Shown here one piece after another: positions 35,796 to 43,507 of a stretch of DNA of 64,000 nt. Made by a program: the position numbers and the translations under genes. The notes under the pieces were generated by a model. The model saw only the letters and a program-made list of their open reading frames with translations. It searched no databases and was not told where the DNA came from. The stretch is from Intestinibacter sp964449895 (GTDB taxonomy: Bacteria > Bacillota > Clostridia > Peptostreptococcales > Peptostreptococcaceae), in assembly GCA_964449895.1 (NCBI GenBank), contig CAYVBY010000002.1, forward strand, positions 145,336-209,335, read 5' to 3'. The stretch's first letter is position 1, and every line of letters begins with the position of its first letter.

Positions 35796-36698
35796 ATGAA
35801 AAACTTAACTTTTAATATTAGTGAAACCTCACATATAACAGGACTTTCAATAGATACACTTAGATATTACGATAAAATCGATCTAATTAAATCTAAAAAA
35901 AATCCTGACAATCATTACAGATACTACACTATGGGAGATATATCTATAATAAATCATATAAAAAATCTACGTGATTTAGACTTATCTATAAATGATATAA
36001 AATTATTACTCCACTCAAACACAGAGGTTCAACAGAGTATTTTAAAAAATCATCATCAAGTACTATTAGATAAATTAGCTTCCATAAAAAAAATAGAACA
36101 AATTTTTAAAGATAGCCTAGAAGAGGTAAACTCAACTAACCTTCTTATAAATGTACCCTTAATAAAATATCATCCCGAAAGATATTTTAAAAAACTAAAA
36201 AATACTACTAAATCAAATAAATGTTCTATTTCTAAAAAAAGTTTGATAAATAATTCAAATAATTTTCATGAAATCATAGATAAATTTGTATTTCCATTTG
36301 AAGATGCAAATTTTGATAGCAAATGTCTATTTGATTTTTTTGACTTTGGAAAAATATGTGAAAATCAACAATATTATACTGAAATGAGTGAAGAGGATAT
36401 AACAAGATATAATTATGAAAACGAACTTATTAATAAAAATAATAATATCCATTGTAACTCAAATGAATCTGATTTTATTCGTATACCTAAGTCTTATTAT
36501 ATAGAAACTATTACCCAACTATCTAAAAATACATTTGATGAATACTTCCAAAACTTAATAGAATGGATAAATTTTAAAAATTTAGAACCTATTTATCCAG
36601 GCTTTATAAAATATTTAGACACTTCTCTTTATTTTATAGAAGAAGGAGAATGTTTGATAAAATTTGAAATTCCTTTTACACATAAAAAATATGATTAA
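35796..36698 (+). CDS. MerR-family transcriptional regulator, novel C-terminal domain
   Basis: Residues 1-75 are a MerR winged helix (NISETSHITGLSIDTLRYYDKIDLI, then NHYRYYTMGDI). The dimerisation helix covers about 75-120. The C-terminal part (about 130-300) is rich in N, K and aromatic residues; I did not recognise a specific effector family beyond the general GyrI-like size. The leftward promoter in its upstream region is its likely target. Codon usage appears more A-rich than its neighbours, which may indicate acquired DNA. Confidence 0.85.
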   Translation: MKNLTFNISETSHITGLSIDTLRYYDKIDLIKSKKNPDNHYRYYTMGDISIINHIKNLRDLDLSINDIKLLLHSNTEVQQSILKNHHQVLLDKLASIKKIEQIFKDSLEEVNSTNLLINVPLIKYHPERYFKKLKNTTKSNKCSISKKSLINNSNNFHEIIDKFVFPFEDANFDSKCLFDFFDFGKICENQQYYTEMSEEDITRYNYENELINKNNNIHCNSNESDFIRIPKSYYIETITQLSKNTFDEYFQNLIEWINFKNLEPIYPGFIKYLDTSLYFIEEGECLIKFEIPFTHKKYD

Positions 36699-36728
36699 GA
36701 TGCCACTTACCATGGCATCTTTTTTTTG
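36699..36728 (+). terminator. Terminator of the MerR-family gene
   Basis: GATGCCA pairs with TGGCATC around CTTACCA, followed by eight T at 36720-36727. It starts immediately after the stop codon. Confidence 0.88.
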
Positions 36729-36738
36729 TAAAAAAAAA

Positions 36739-36885
36739 TAGTAACCATGGGGGACGGTTACTATAAAATGCTTAATTATTAAGCTTTAATCGTTATTGTT
36801 TTCATTCTAATTTGGGAAAATAGAATATGAATTAAGTTTACAAATTTTATAGAATAGTTATGTCAGAAACTTACCAATCATCTGA
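36739..36885. other. Structured, gene-free leader upstream of the PhnA-like gene
   Basis: Three small hairpins are visible: AGTAACC/GGTTACT (about 36739-36763), GCTTAAT/ATTAAGC (36769-36783) and TGTCAGA/TCTGACA (about 36859-36885). The remaining bases to 37139 are AT-rich with no gene I can support. A hydrophobic 69-codon frame here looks like chance. Confidence 0.45.
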
Positions 36886-37139
36886 CACTATTTGTCTTTC
36901 AAACATAAATTTTCATAACTTAATTTTACTTTATTTATATTACATCATGTATACAGTATTGTCAATACACTTTTTTAAAAAAATTTTATATTTTTTTTAT
37001 ATATTTTTTATTAATTTATATTTGCTATATATTTATTCTATCACTTTACTTTTTTTTAAACTAAAATAGCTAGACTTAATAAAAGTCTCTATGATATCAT
37101 AGAAGTCTAATAATTACGTAATTTTGAGGAGGAAATTAA

Positions 37140-37481
37140 ATGGAAAATTTACCAAATTGCCCAAAATGCAATTCTGAATACACTTATGAAGACGGTTCTC
37201 TTTTAGTATGTCCTGAATGTGCTTACGAATGGTCTTTAAATACTGAAGCTGAAGAAGAAAATGTAATAAAAGATGTAAACGGAAATATATTAAACGATGG
37301 TGATTCTGTAACTGTTGTAAAAGATCTTAAAGTTAAGGGAAGTTCTTCATCTATAAAAATAGGAACTAAAGTTAAAAATATAAGATTAATACATGACCCA
37401 TCTGATGGACATGATATAGAATGCAAAATAGACGGCTTTGGTGCTATGAAACTAAAATCTTCAGTAGTAAAAAAAGCATAA
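37140..37481 (+). CDS. PhnA/YjdM-like zinc-ribbon protein
   Basis: The 113 residues begin with a zinc ribbon (CPKCNSEYTYEDGSLLVCPECAYEW, four Cys at about 7-32). The conserved PhnA C-terminal domain follows (VIKDVNGNILNDGDSVTVVKDLKVKGSSSSIKIGTKVKNIRL, then CKIDGFGAMKLKSSVVKKA). The family is widespread and often labelled alkylphosphonate utilisation, but its role is unproven. AGGAGGAAAT precedes the ATG. Single gene with its own terminator. Confidence 0.93.
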   Translation: MENLPNCPKCNSEYTYEDGSLLVCPECAYEWSLNTEAEEENVIKDVNGNILNDGDSVTVVKDLKVKGSSSSIKIGTKVKNIRLIHDPSDGHDIECKIDGFGAMKLKSSVVKKA

Positions 37482-37525
37482 ATTAAATAAATTTTCTAAT
37501 CGATTAGAAATATTTATATAATAGT

Positions 37526-37557
37526 AGCAGTGTCCTAAAAAGGGCACTCTTTTTTAT
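37526..37557 (+). terminator. Terminator of the PhnA-like gene
   Basis: AGTGTCCT pairs with AGGGCACT around AAAA, followed by TCTTTTTTATAACAC. The ATAACAC after the T-run recurs at several other terminators in the window. Confidence 0.85.
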
Positions 37558-37620
37558 AACACTCTTTATAAAATATATTATGCGAATTCTATACGCATAA
37601 CACATACTCTCCTAAGTAAC

Positions 37621-37779
37621 TTTTTGACTGTTATACAATTTTGTGATAAATCATATGTNNNNNNNNNNNNNNNNNNNNNNNNNNNNNNNNNNNNNNNNNN
37701 NNNNNNNNNNNNNNNNNNNNNNNNNNNNNNNNNNNNNNNNNNNNNNNNNNNNNNNNNNTCATATGTGATAAATCATAGT
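37621..37779. repeat. Repeat-flanked assembly gap (100 N)
   Basis: Positions 37659-37758 are N. On the left, an inverted ITKLYNS-type core (37621-37647) runs into GTGATAAATCATAT. On the right, the sequence resumes with ATATGTGATAAATCATAG. The 14-base unit GTGATAAATCATAT therefore flanks both sides, suggesting a tandem array that collapsed in assembly. The true length is unknown, since 100 N is a conventional placeholder. Confidence 0.8.
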
Positions 37780-37853
37780 AAAAAACATCGCTGAAATTTA
37801 ATCATTCACAAATTTAACAAATTTATTATTCATGTAATATATAATTAATTATT

Positions 37854-38960
37854 CTATACCAAATCGCCAACTCTATTTTTAATATTATATTTATTTATTT
37901 TTAAATTTTCATAAACTACTCTAAAAAATAAGTCACTAGTCATATCATAATCAGATTTATCCAAGTTCACATATAAAAATTTAAACCATGCTAAATAATT
38001 ATTTAGATACTTACTAGCTACCCCCTTAAATCGCTTCATCCAACTATCAAAAGATCTAAAATAATTATCCACAGTATTTAAATTATAATTAGAATCTAAT
38101 CTATAGCTAAATCTTTGTACTTTTATATATTTTATATTTTTCATTGAGTCTGATAATCGTAAATTTGGAAAAGATTTATTTCTAGGTACGCAAAATACTA
38201 CATTATCCTTTAATTTATTATGAAAAAATTTACTAAAACATTCTAAATTCGGTCTCTCCTTAGATATAACTCTTGAAAGTATATGACCTTTTCTATCAAT
38301 TGCAGTCTGAATACATATTTTACCATTATAATTATTTTTATATAATTTACTGCCAATGCTTTGATTATTATTTTCTGTAAAATTATAATCATTTATAGAT
38401 AAATTTTTTTGATCATTATTTTTTTGACCCTTAAAATATTCAGGCAAAAGATAATGGTCTATTTCAACAATTCCAGTTAGAGTTTCCTGCGAAAGGGCTA
38501 AGTTTAACACATTTAAAATTCTATGTCTCATATAAAATGATGTAGGAACACTTACAGAAACTATACTTGCACACTGTCTTATAGATTTTCCAAGAATCAT
38601 AAGTTCACAATATTTAAACCATTTTTCTAAACTAAGCTTTGTATTAGAAAGTGGAGAATTCGTAGTTTCATCAAATGTAGTCCTACAATTTTTGCAAATA
38701 TATCTTTGTTTATTGTTAGTTATTCCATTTTTATTTAAGGCTGCAGAAGCACATTTTGGGCATTTTAAATCAACTTTAGGTCTATTTTCTAAAATAAATA
38801 ATTCATCAGTTAATAAATTATCTTCCTTAACTAAAGAGTTATATTTTTTATTAGACTTTATTAACTGTTTTATTTTTCTTTTAACAATATCTGTAATTTT
38901 TTGTAATTGTTGATTATTTAGCTTTCCAAAAATAGATTTAAAATCCTTGCAATTATTCAA
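37854..38960 (-). CDS. IS1595-type (ISXO2-like) transposase, probably inactive
   Basis: The 368 residues match the IS1595 group. A zinc ribbon (CPKCASAALNKNGI...CKNC, Cys67/70/89/92) is followed by the HTH-like LSLEKWFKYCELMILGKSIRQCA. The DDE core begins GIVEIDHYLLPEYFKG (Asp168), and the C-terminal LNTVDNYFRSFDSWMKRFKGV, KYLNNYLAWFKF matches the family. The second catalytic Asp, usually in a C-T-D motif, is replaced (CVPRNKSF, 257-264), and the NTVNS-type site reads NTVDN. A TTG start follows GGAGGAT. No clear terminal inverted repeats were found, so element ends are unassigned. It is either dead or repurposed. Confidence 0.82.
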   Translation of the reverse strand: MNNCKDFKSIFGKLNNQQLQKITDIVKRKIKQLIKSNKKYNSLVKEDNLLTDELFILENRPKVDLKCPKCASAALNKNGITNNKQRYICKNCRTTFDETTNSPLSNTKLSLEKWFKYCELMILGKSIRQCASIVSVSVPTSFYMRHRILNVLNLALSQETLTGIVEIDHYLLPEYFKGQKNNDQKNLSINDYNFTENNNQSIGSKLYKNNYNGKICIQTAIDRKGHILSRVISKERPNLECFSKFFHNKLKDNVVFCVPRNKSFPNLRLSDSMKNIKYIKVQRFSYRLDSNYNLNTVDNYFRSFDSWMKRFKGVASKYLNNYLAWFKFLYVNLDKSDYDMTSDLFFRVVYENLKINKYNIKNRVGDLV

Positions 38961-39117
38961 ATTAACTATCCTCCATGCCTAAAATAACTTTCAAAATTCT
39001 TCTATTTGAATTATTACCAGATTTAATAAATTTATACAATTTAATCATAAAATGAGATAAATTTTTGATTAAGTTATTGCAAAAAATAATTAATAAATTG
39101 TTCGTAACAGATTATAC

Positions 39118-39350
39118 GAACTAGTTATTAAATTAAGCAAATTAAGTCACAAAATTATTATACAAATCAGTTATTAAATTAGATAATGTGATCAAAATAC
39201 TCATGTATACGAATTTGATTATCAATTTACACAAATTCATCTTTGAATCAATATATCAATCGGTTGCTAAATTAAGCAAATTTGTATCAAATTCAGCATA
39301 TTATTCGATTAGTAAGTTAGGAAACTTTATCACAAAAATGTATAACAAAG
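39118..39350 (+). pseudogene. Decayed repeat-peptide sequence (16-residue units)
   Basis: In one plus-strand frame from about 39160, units of 15-16 residues recur: YKSVIKLDNVIKILM, YTNLIINLHKFIFESI, YQSVAKLSKFVSNSAY, YSISKLGNFITKMYN. One further unit (YELVIKLSKLSHKIII) lies upstream in a shifted frame. The 48-base period and the shift indicate a former coding repeat array, now broken. No start codon with a ribosome-binding site is present. The last unit contains the ITKLYNS-type core found dispersed through the window. No known family recognised. Confidence 0.5.
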
Positions 39351-39402
39351 GTTTAGTGCTTACTGGGGATATATGTATGGTGTATAGAAATTTAATTATT
39401 AT

Positions 39403-39434
39403 AAAAAAATGGCATCAACGATGCCATTTTTTAT
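39403..39434. terminator. Bidirectional terminator
   Basis: AAAAAATGGCAT pairs with ATGCCATTTTTT around CAACG, with A/T runs on both sides. It ends the leftward VOC gene and could end any rightward transcript across the decayed repeat region. Confidence 0.85.
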
Positions 39435-39485
39435 AAGATAGTTTATTTCTTTATGAAACAATTTTTAGGTTGTATATCTAATAAG

Positions 39486-39842
39486 TTATTTTGAAAATTC
39501 AATAATCATTTCATCTGGATCTTTTACTGTAAAGTGTTTTGGTTTAGGTGCATGTTCAATTATATCAGATGGTTTATATCCGAGAGCTAAAGCTTTATCA
39601 TGAACTGTTTCTAATTCATCTTCAACAGTAAAACTAATTACCATGCCTTTTGTTTGGACTTTTTCACTGTCTGGCATTTCAATAAGTTCTAGCATTGTTT
39701 CTCCTTCATTATTTGCAAGAAATACGATATTACCATGTGGTAATTCTATTTTTCTTAATTCTTTTAATCCTGCTAATTCTTTATAAAATTTTAATGAGTC
39801 TGATAAATTTCTAACCATAATTGTGATGTAATTTAATTTCAT
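39486..39842 (-). CDS. VOC-superfamily (glyoxalase/dioxygenase-like) protein
   Basis: The 118 residues form one VOC unit with paired beta-alpha-beta-beta-beta modules: MKLNYITIMVRNLSDSLKFYKELAGLKELRK, then a second half ending PKHFTVKDPDEMIIEFSK. The metal ligands typical of glyoxalase I are partly present (ELIEMP Glu, Glu near the C-terminus). It could be a lactoylglutathione-lyase-like or antibiotic-resistance-like VOC protein; specificity cannot be assigned. Confidence 0.88.
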   Translation of the reverse strand: MKLNYITIMVRNLSDSLKFYKELAGLKELRKIELPHGNIVFLANNEGETMLELIEMPDSEKVQTKGMVISFTVEDELETVHDKALALGYKPSDIIEHAPKPKHFTVKDPDEMIIEFSK

Positions 39843-39998
39843 AATTTTTCATTTCTCCTTCATATTTTTAAATTATCGTGTAAAGTATTTAAAGAATATA
39901 CACAAGTAAGTTTATTTCTTCGTCAATGTATTATTCAATTATAACTATATATTTGGGTAAAGTTTGTAATTTTTACCAATCGCCACTTTATCAATGTA

Positions 39999-40313
39999 TT
40001 ATTCAATTACAACAGCTGTTCCGTAAGCTATTACTTCACTTGCGCCTTGTATTATGGAAGATGTCATAAATCTCATAGAAACTACAGCGTTTGCACCTGA
40101 GTCTGCGGCTTTGTCTATTAATCTTTTTAAAGCTATCTCTCTAGCTTCTTCCATCATTACTGTATATGATTTCATTTCTCCTCCAACTAGCCCTTTTAGT
40201 CCTGCGCCTATATCTTTTCCGATATTTTTAGATTGAACTGTTCCTCCTGATACAACTCCTATAACATCTACTATTTCTTTTCCTGGTATGGTTTCTGTTG
40301 TTACTACGATCAT
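39999..40313 (-). CDS. YbjQ-family protein
   Basis: The 104 residues are typical of YbjQ/UPF0145: MIVVTTETIPGKEIVDVIGVVSGGTVQSKNIGKDI at the start, then EAREIALKRLIDKAADSGANAVVSMRF and ASEVIAYGTAVVI. These small proteins form pentamers and are linked to metal binding or membrane targeting, without firm function. It lies 26 bases after the RHH protein gene, in line with the SPFH gene. Confidence 0.92.
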   Translation of the reverse strand: MIVVTTETIPGKEIVDVIGVVSGGTVQSKNIGKDIGAGLKGLVGGEMKSYTVMMEEAREIALKRLIDKAADSGANAVVSMRFMTSSIIQGASEVIAYGTAVVIE

Positions 40314-40339
40314 AAGAATCCCTCCTACTTTTGAAGTTT

Positions 40340-40528
40340 CTATTCTTCGTTTATATTAGATTTCTTTTTACCTTTTTTGCGAGTTTTTACGCATTCGGTA
40401 AGTAAATATTCTATTTGGCCGTTTATAGACCTAAACTCATCTTCTGACCATTCAGCTAAATCATTCCACAGATTTTGAGAAATTCTAAGCAAAATCTGTT
40501 TTTTGCTTTTGTCTTTTTTTTGTGTCAT
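40340..40528 (-). CDS. Ribbon-helix-helix (Arc-like) protein
   Basis: The start was placed at ATG 40528 (MTQKKDKSKKQILLRISQNL, 62 residues), one base past the SPFH stop, so translation is probably coupled; a GTG 18 bases upstream is the alternative. ILLRISQNLWNDLAEWSEDEFRSINGQIEYLLTECV is an RHH fold. In SPFH/YbjQ operons such a protein is common and called Arc-like or toxin-antitoxin-like. It may be the local repressor. Confidence 0.8.
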   Translation of the reverse strand: MTQKKDKSKKQILLRISQNLWNDLAEWSEDEFRSINGQIEYLLTECVKTRKKGKKKSNINEE

Positions 40529-40529
40529 T

Positions 40530-41525
40530 TTAATATATAGAACCACTATTTACTATAGGTTGTGCATCTTTACTGCCACATAATACTACAAGTAAATTAC
40601 TTACCATAGCAGCTTTTCTTTCGTCGTCTAATTCTACAACTTCTTTTTCGCTAAGAGAATTAAGCGCCATTTCAACCATACCTACAGCTCCTTCTACTAT
40701 TTTTTTACGAGCTGCTATTATAGCCTCTGCTTGTTGACGTTGCAGCATTGCAGCTGCTATTTCTGGTGCATAAGATAGATGAGTTATTCGTACTTCTTCA
40801 ACTTCAATACCTGCTATTTCAACACGTTTTTGAAGTTCTTCTTTTAATTTTCCTGCTATTTCTTGACTACTTCCACGAAGCGATTTTTCTTTATAATCTT
40901 CTGTATCTTCAGAATCATAAGGATAAAGTCTTGCCACATTTCTTATAGTCGAGTCACATTGTATTGATAAAAATGTTTTGTAATTTTCCACATTAAATAC
41001 AGCCTTTGTAGGATTTACAACCTTCCAAATAACTATTGTTCCTATTATAATAGGATTTCCTAGTTCATCGTTTACCTTTTGCTTTTGATTATTTAAAGTC
41101 ATGGCTTTTAATGAGATTTTTTTAGTATTTGAAGATATATTTTCTTCTTCTGGAGATTTTTCGCCCAACTTAGCTATTTTTATAGCTTGTGGTTCATAAG
41201 TAGGATTTATCGCACTTACAAATGGATTTACAAAGTAAAATCCTGGTTTTTTAAGCGTTCCATAATATTTTCCAAATAAAACAAATACTATAGATTCATT
41301 TGGATTTACTATTTTTAAACCGCATAATAAAAGTATGCCTATTATTAATAAAGCTACTGCAACAATACAAGACCATATCATTCCATATGCAATTGTTAAA
41401 AATATACCTACTGGAAAAGCTAAAATACATAATATAGCTACAAAAATACCTATCCAGCCACTCATAGCATTTATTTCTTTTTCTTGAATTGATATTTGAT
41501 CTTTTGCAAGATTAACTTCACTCAT
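40530..41525 (-). CDS. SPFH-domain membrane protein
   Basis: The 331 residues have a cytoplasmic N-terminus (MSEVNLAKDQISIQEKEINAM), two adjacent transmembrane helices (about 25-70), and an SPFH domain (about 73-270; NESIVFVLFGKYYGTLKKPGFYFVNPF). The tail EVRITHLSYAPEIAAAMLQRQQAEAIIAARKKIVEGAVGMVEMAL is typical of the group. It heads the SPFH-RHH-YbjQ operon. Such proteins organise membrane domains; the YbjQ partner suggests envelope stress or targeting. It is the third SPFH protein in this window. Confidence 0.87.
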   Translation of the reverse strand: MSEVNLAKDQISIQEKEINAMSGWIGIFVAILCILAFPVGIFLTIAYGMIWSCIVAVALLIIGILLLCGLKIVNPNESIVFVLFGKYYGTLKKPGFYFVNPFVSAINPTYEPQAIKIAKLGEKSPEEENISSNTKKISLKAMTLNNQKQKVNDELGNPIIIGTIVIWKVVNPTKAVFNVENYKTFLSIQCDSTIRNVARLYPYDSEDTEDYKEKSLRGSSQEIAGKLKEELQKRVEIAGIEVEEVRITHLSYAPEIAAAMLQRQQAEAIIAARKKIVEGAVGMVEMALNSLSEKEVVELDDERKAAMVSNLLVVLCGSKDAQPIVNSGSIY

Positions 41526-41701
41526 ACAAAAACCTCCTTAAAATATAATATTGATATTATTTTGATATCATTTTATAACTATATGGTAATTCTATTTTCT
41601 ATGTTTTTCCAGTTACAAAATTGTAATATTCTGAAAATATTAGTATAATTCTAATTAAGAAGTAGTTTTACTTTATTTTTTAATTTAAGGAGGATATTTT
41701 A

Positions 41702-43507
41702 ATGCCTTATTCTAAATTTGGGATGTTGATTGATAGTCAAATAAATAATACACGTGTGAGCAAGACTCCTGATACAAATTCAGCGTCTTCTTTTTCTAAT
41801 TTTGCCAAAAAAGGATGTAGAGGATGTTATGCTTGTGTTAGAGTCTGTCCTGTAGATGCTATAGCAATAAAAGATAAACAAGCTCATATACTTACAGATA
41901 GATGTATATTATGTGGTAGATGTTCAAAAGCATGTCCTCAACATTATAGACTTCAAAAATCAAGTATAAATACTATTAAGCATTATATAGAAAGTGGTGA
42001 AACTGTAATAGCTTCAGTTGCGCCAACATTTGCAGCTGCCTTTGGAGATGATAGTCTTAAAATTCCAGCAGCTCTTAGAAAATTAGGATTTACTCATGTT
42101 GAAGATTCTGGTGTAACTACAAAACCTATTTTTAACATATACAATGAATATGCAAATAAAGATGATGATAACAACTACATTATGTCTTTATGTCCTACTG
42201 TAAATCATCTTGTACAAAAGCATTTTCCTGAAATTACTGATTCAATAATTCCTGTCGTTCCTCCATTTGTAAGTCATGGACGATTTTTAAAGCATAAATA
42301 TGGAACTAATAATAAAGTAGTATTTATAGGTCCTTGTATAGCTAAAAAAATAGATGCAAATAAAGAAATTTGTGTAGATGAAGTAATAACTTTTTACGAG
42401 CTTCAAAAATGGTTAGCTCAAGAAAAAATAAATTTAGATGAACTTGAAAATGAGCCATTTGATATCGTATGTAGAGATAAAATAATTTTCCCTATAGCTG
42501 GAGAAACTTCTGATTTCCTTGAAAGCAAAGGTTCTAAAAAAACTCTATTCTGTGTAAACGGGGTTGAAGATTGCAAGAGCGTTTTAAATTCTATAAAAAA
42601 AGGAAAATTCAAAAATACTGTATTTGAAATGAATGCTTGTAATCATGGATGCCTATATGGATCTGACTTAGATAAAGACGATAGATGCTACTTTGAGGTT
42701 AAAAGAGACCTTATAAACAACAAACAAAAATATATAGATTTATTTGCAGATAAAGCTGTAAAAAATCCTTATTTAGATATGACTTTAGATGTTTTACTTC
42801 ATAAAGAATTTCCACCTCATCCATTTGAAGTAAAACAACCTACTGATGAAGAAATAAAAGAAATTTTAAAATCAATCGGTAAACTTACAAAACAAGACGA
42901 ATTAAACTGTGGTAGCTGTGGTTATAATACATGTCGTGAAAAAGCTATAGCCGTATATAACGGTATTGCAGAACCTTCTATGTGTATACCTTATATGAAA
43001 ACTAGAGCTGAAAGTTTATCTAATCTTATATGTGAGTCTTCACCTAATTTAATAGGACTTATAGATAAGGATTTATTTGTTATACAATTTAACCCAACTG
43101 CTGAAAACTTCTTCAATATAGAAAAAGGAGAAGCAGAAGGAATGCCTATAGATATGTATCTAGATGAAAAACAATTTGAAAGAGTAAGACATCTTAGAAA
43201 AAATGTTAGAAATGAAAAGCTTAAATTTGAAGAATATGACGATGCAACTTTACTTCAATCTATAACATGGCTAGATCACAGTCAAATGTATTTGTGGCTT
43301 GCAGTAGACATCACTAAAGATGAAAAAGCAGAAGAAAAATTACAAAAGTTAAAACTAGAAACTATGGAAATGGCACAAAAGGTAGTTGCAAGACAGATGA
43401 CTGTAGCACAGGAAATAGCTAGTTTGCTTGGTGAAACAACTGCTGAAACTAAAGTAACTCTTACAAAATTAAAAAATTTAATTTTAGAGGAAGAAGGAAA
43501 TAATTAA
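41702..43507 (+). CDS. Sensory [FeFe]-hydrogenase-like protein with PAS domain
   Basis: The 601 residues are ordered as follows: two [4Fe-4S] ferredoxin motifs (Cys39/42/45/49 and 68/71/74/78), a hydrogenase large-subunit core with four H-cluster-type cysteines (SLCP Cys164, GPC Cys212, NAC Cys313, HGC Cys317), an extra Fe-S domain (Cys403/406/411/428), a PAS domain (about 442-540) and a C-terminal helical region. The flanking residues of the three hydrogenase motifs differ from catalytic enzymes, matching group C/D monitoring hydrogenases (HydS-like). It is probably a cytoplasmic H2 or redox sensor signalling through the coupled downstream phosphatase. Confidence 0.88.
   Translation: MPYSKFGMLIDSQINNTRVSKTPDTNSASSFSNFAKKGCRGCYACVRVCPVDAIAIKDKQAHILTDRCILCGRCSKACPQHYRLQKSSINTIKHYIESGETVIASVAPTFAAAFGDDSLKIPAALRKLGFTHVEDSGVTTKPIFNIYNEYANKDDDNNYIMSLCPTVNHLVQKHFPEITDSIIPVVPPFVSHGRFLKHKYGTNNKVVFIGPCIAKKIDANKEICVDEVITFYELQKWLAQEKINLDELENEPFDIVCRDKIIFPIAGETSDFLESKGSKKTLFCVNGVEDCKSVLNSIKKGKFKNTVFEMNACNHGCLYGSDLDKDDRCYFEVKRDLINNKQKYIDLFADKAVKNPYLDMTLDVLLHKEFPPHPFEVKQPTDEEIKEILKSIGKLTKQDELNCGSCGYNTCREKAIAVYNGIAEPSMCIPYMKTRAESLSNLICESSPNLIGLIDKDLFVIQFNPTAENFFNIEKGEAEGMPIDMYLDEKQFERVRHLRKNVRNEKLKFEEYDDATLLQSITWLDHSQMYLWLAVDITKDEKAEEKLQKLKLETMEMAQKVVARQMTVAQEIASLLGETTAETKVTLTKLKNLILEEEGNN

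Noticed and set aside
36860..37069. 69-codon plus-strand frame, very hydrophobic
   Set aside because: No ribosome-binding site, extreme AT bias (F, Y, L, I only), and it lies in a structured leader; most likely chance.
37140..37481. Phosphonate-degradation operon around the PhnA-like gene
   Set aside because: No phn lyase, hydrolase or transporter genes nearby; the PhnA name is historical.
40340..40528. Toxin-antitoxin pair with the RHH protein as antitoxin
   Set aside because: The neighbours are SPFH and YbjQ proteins, not a toxin family; the conserved SPFH context is a better explanation.
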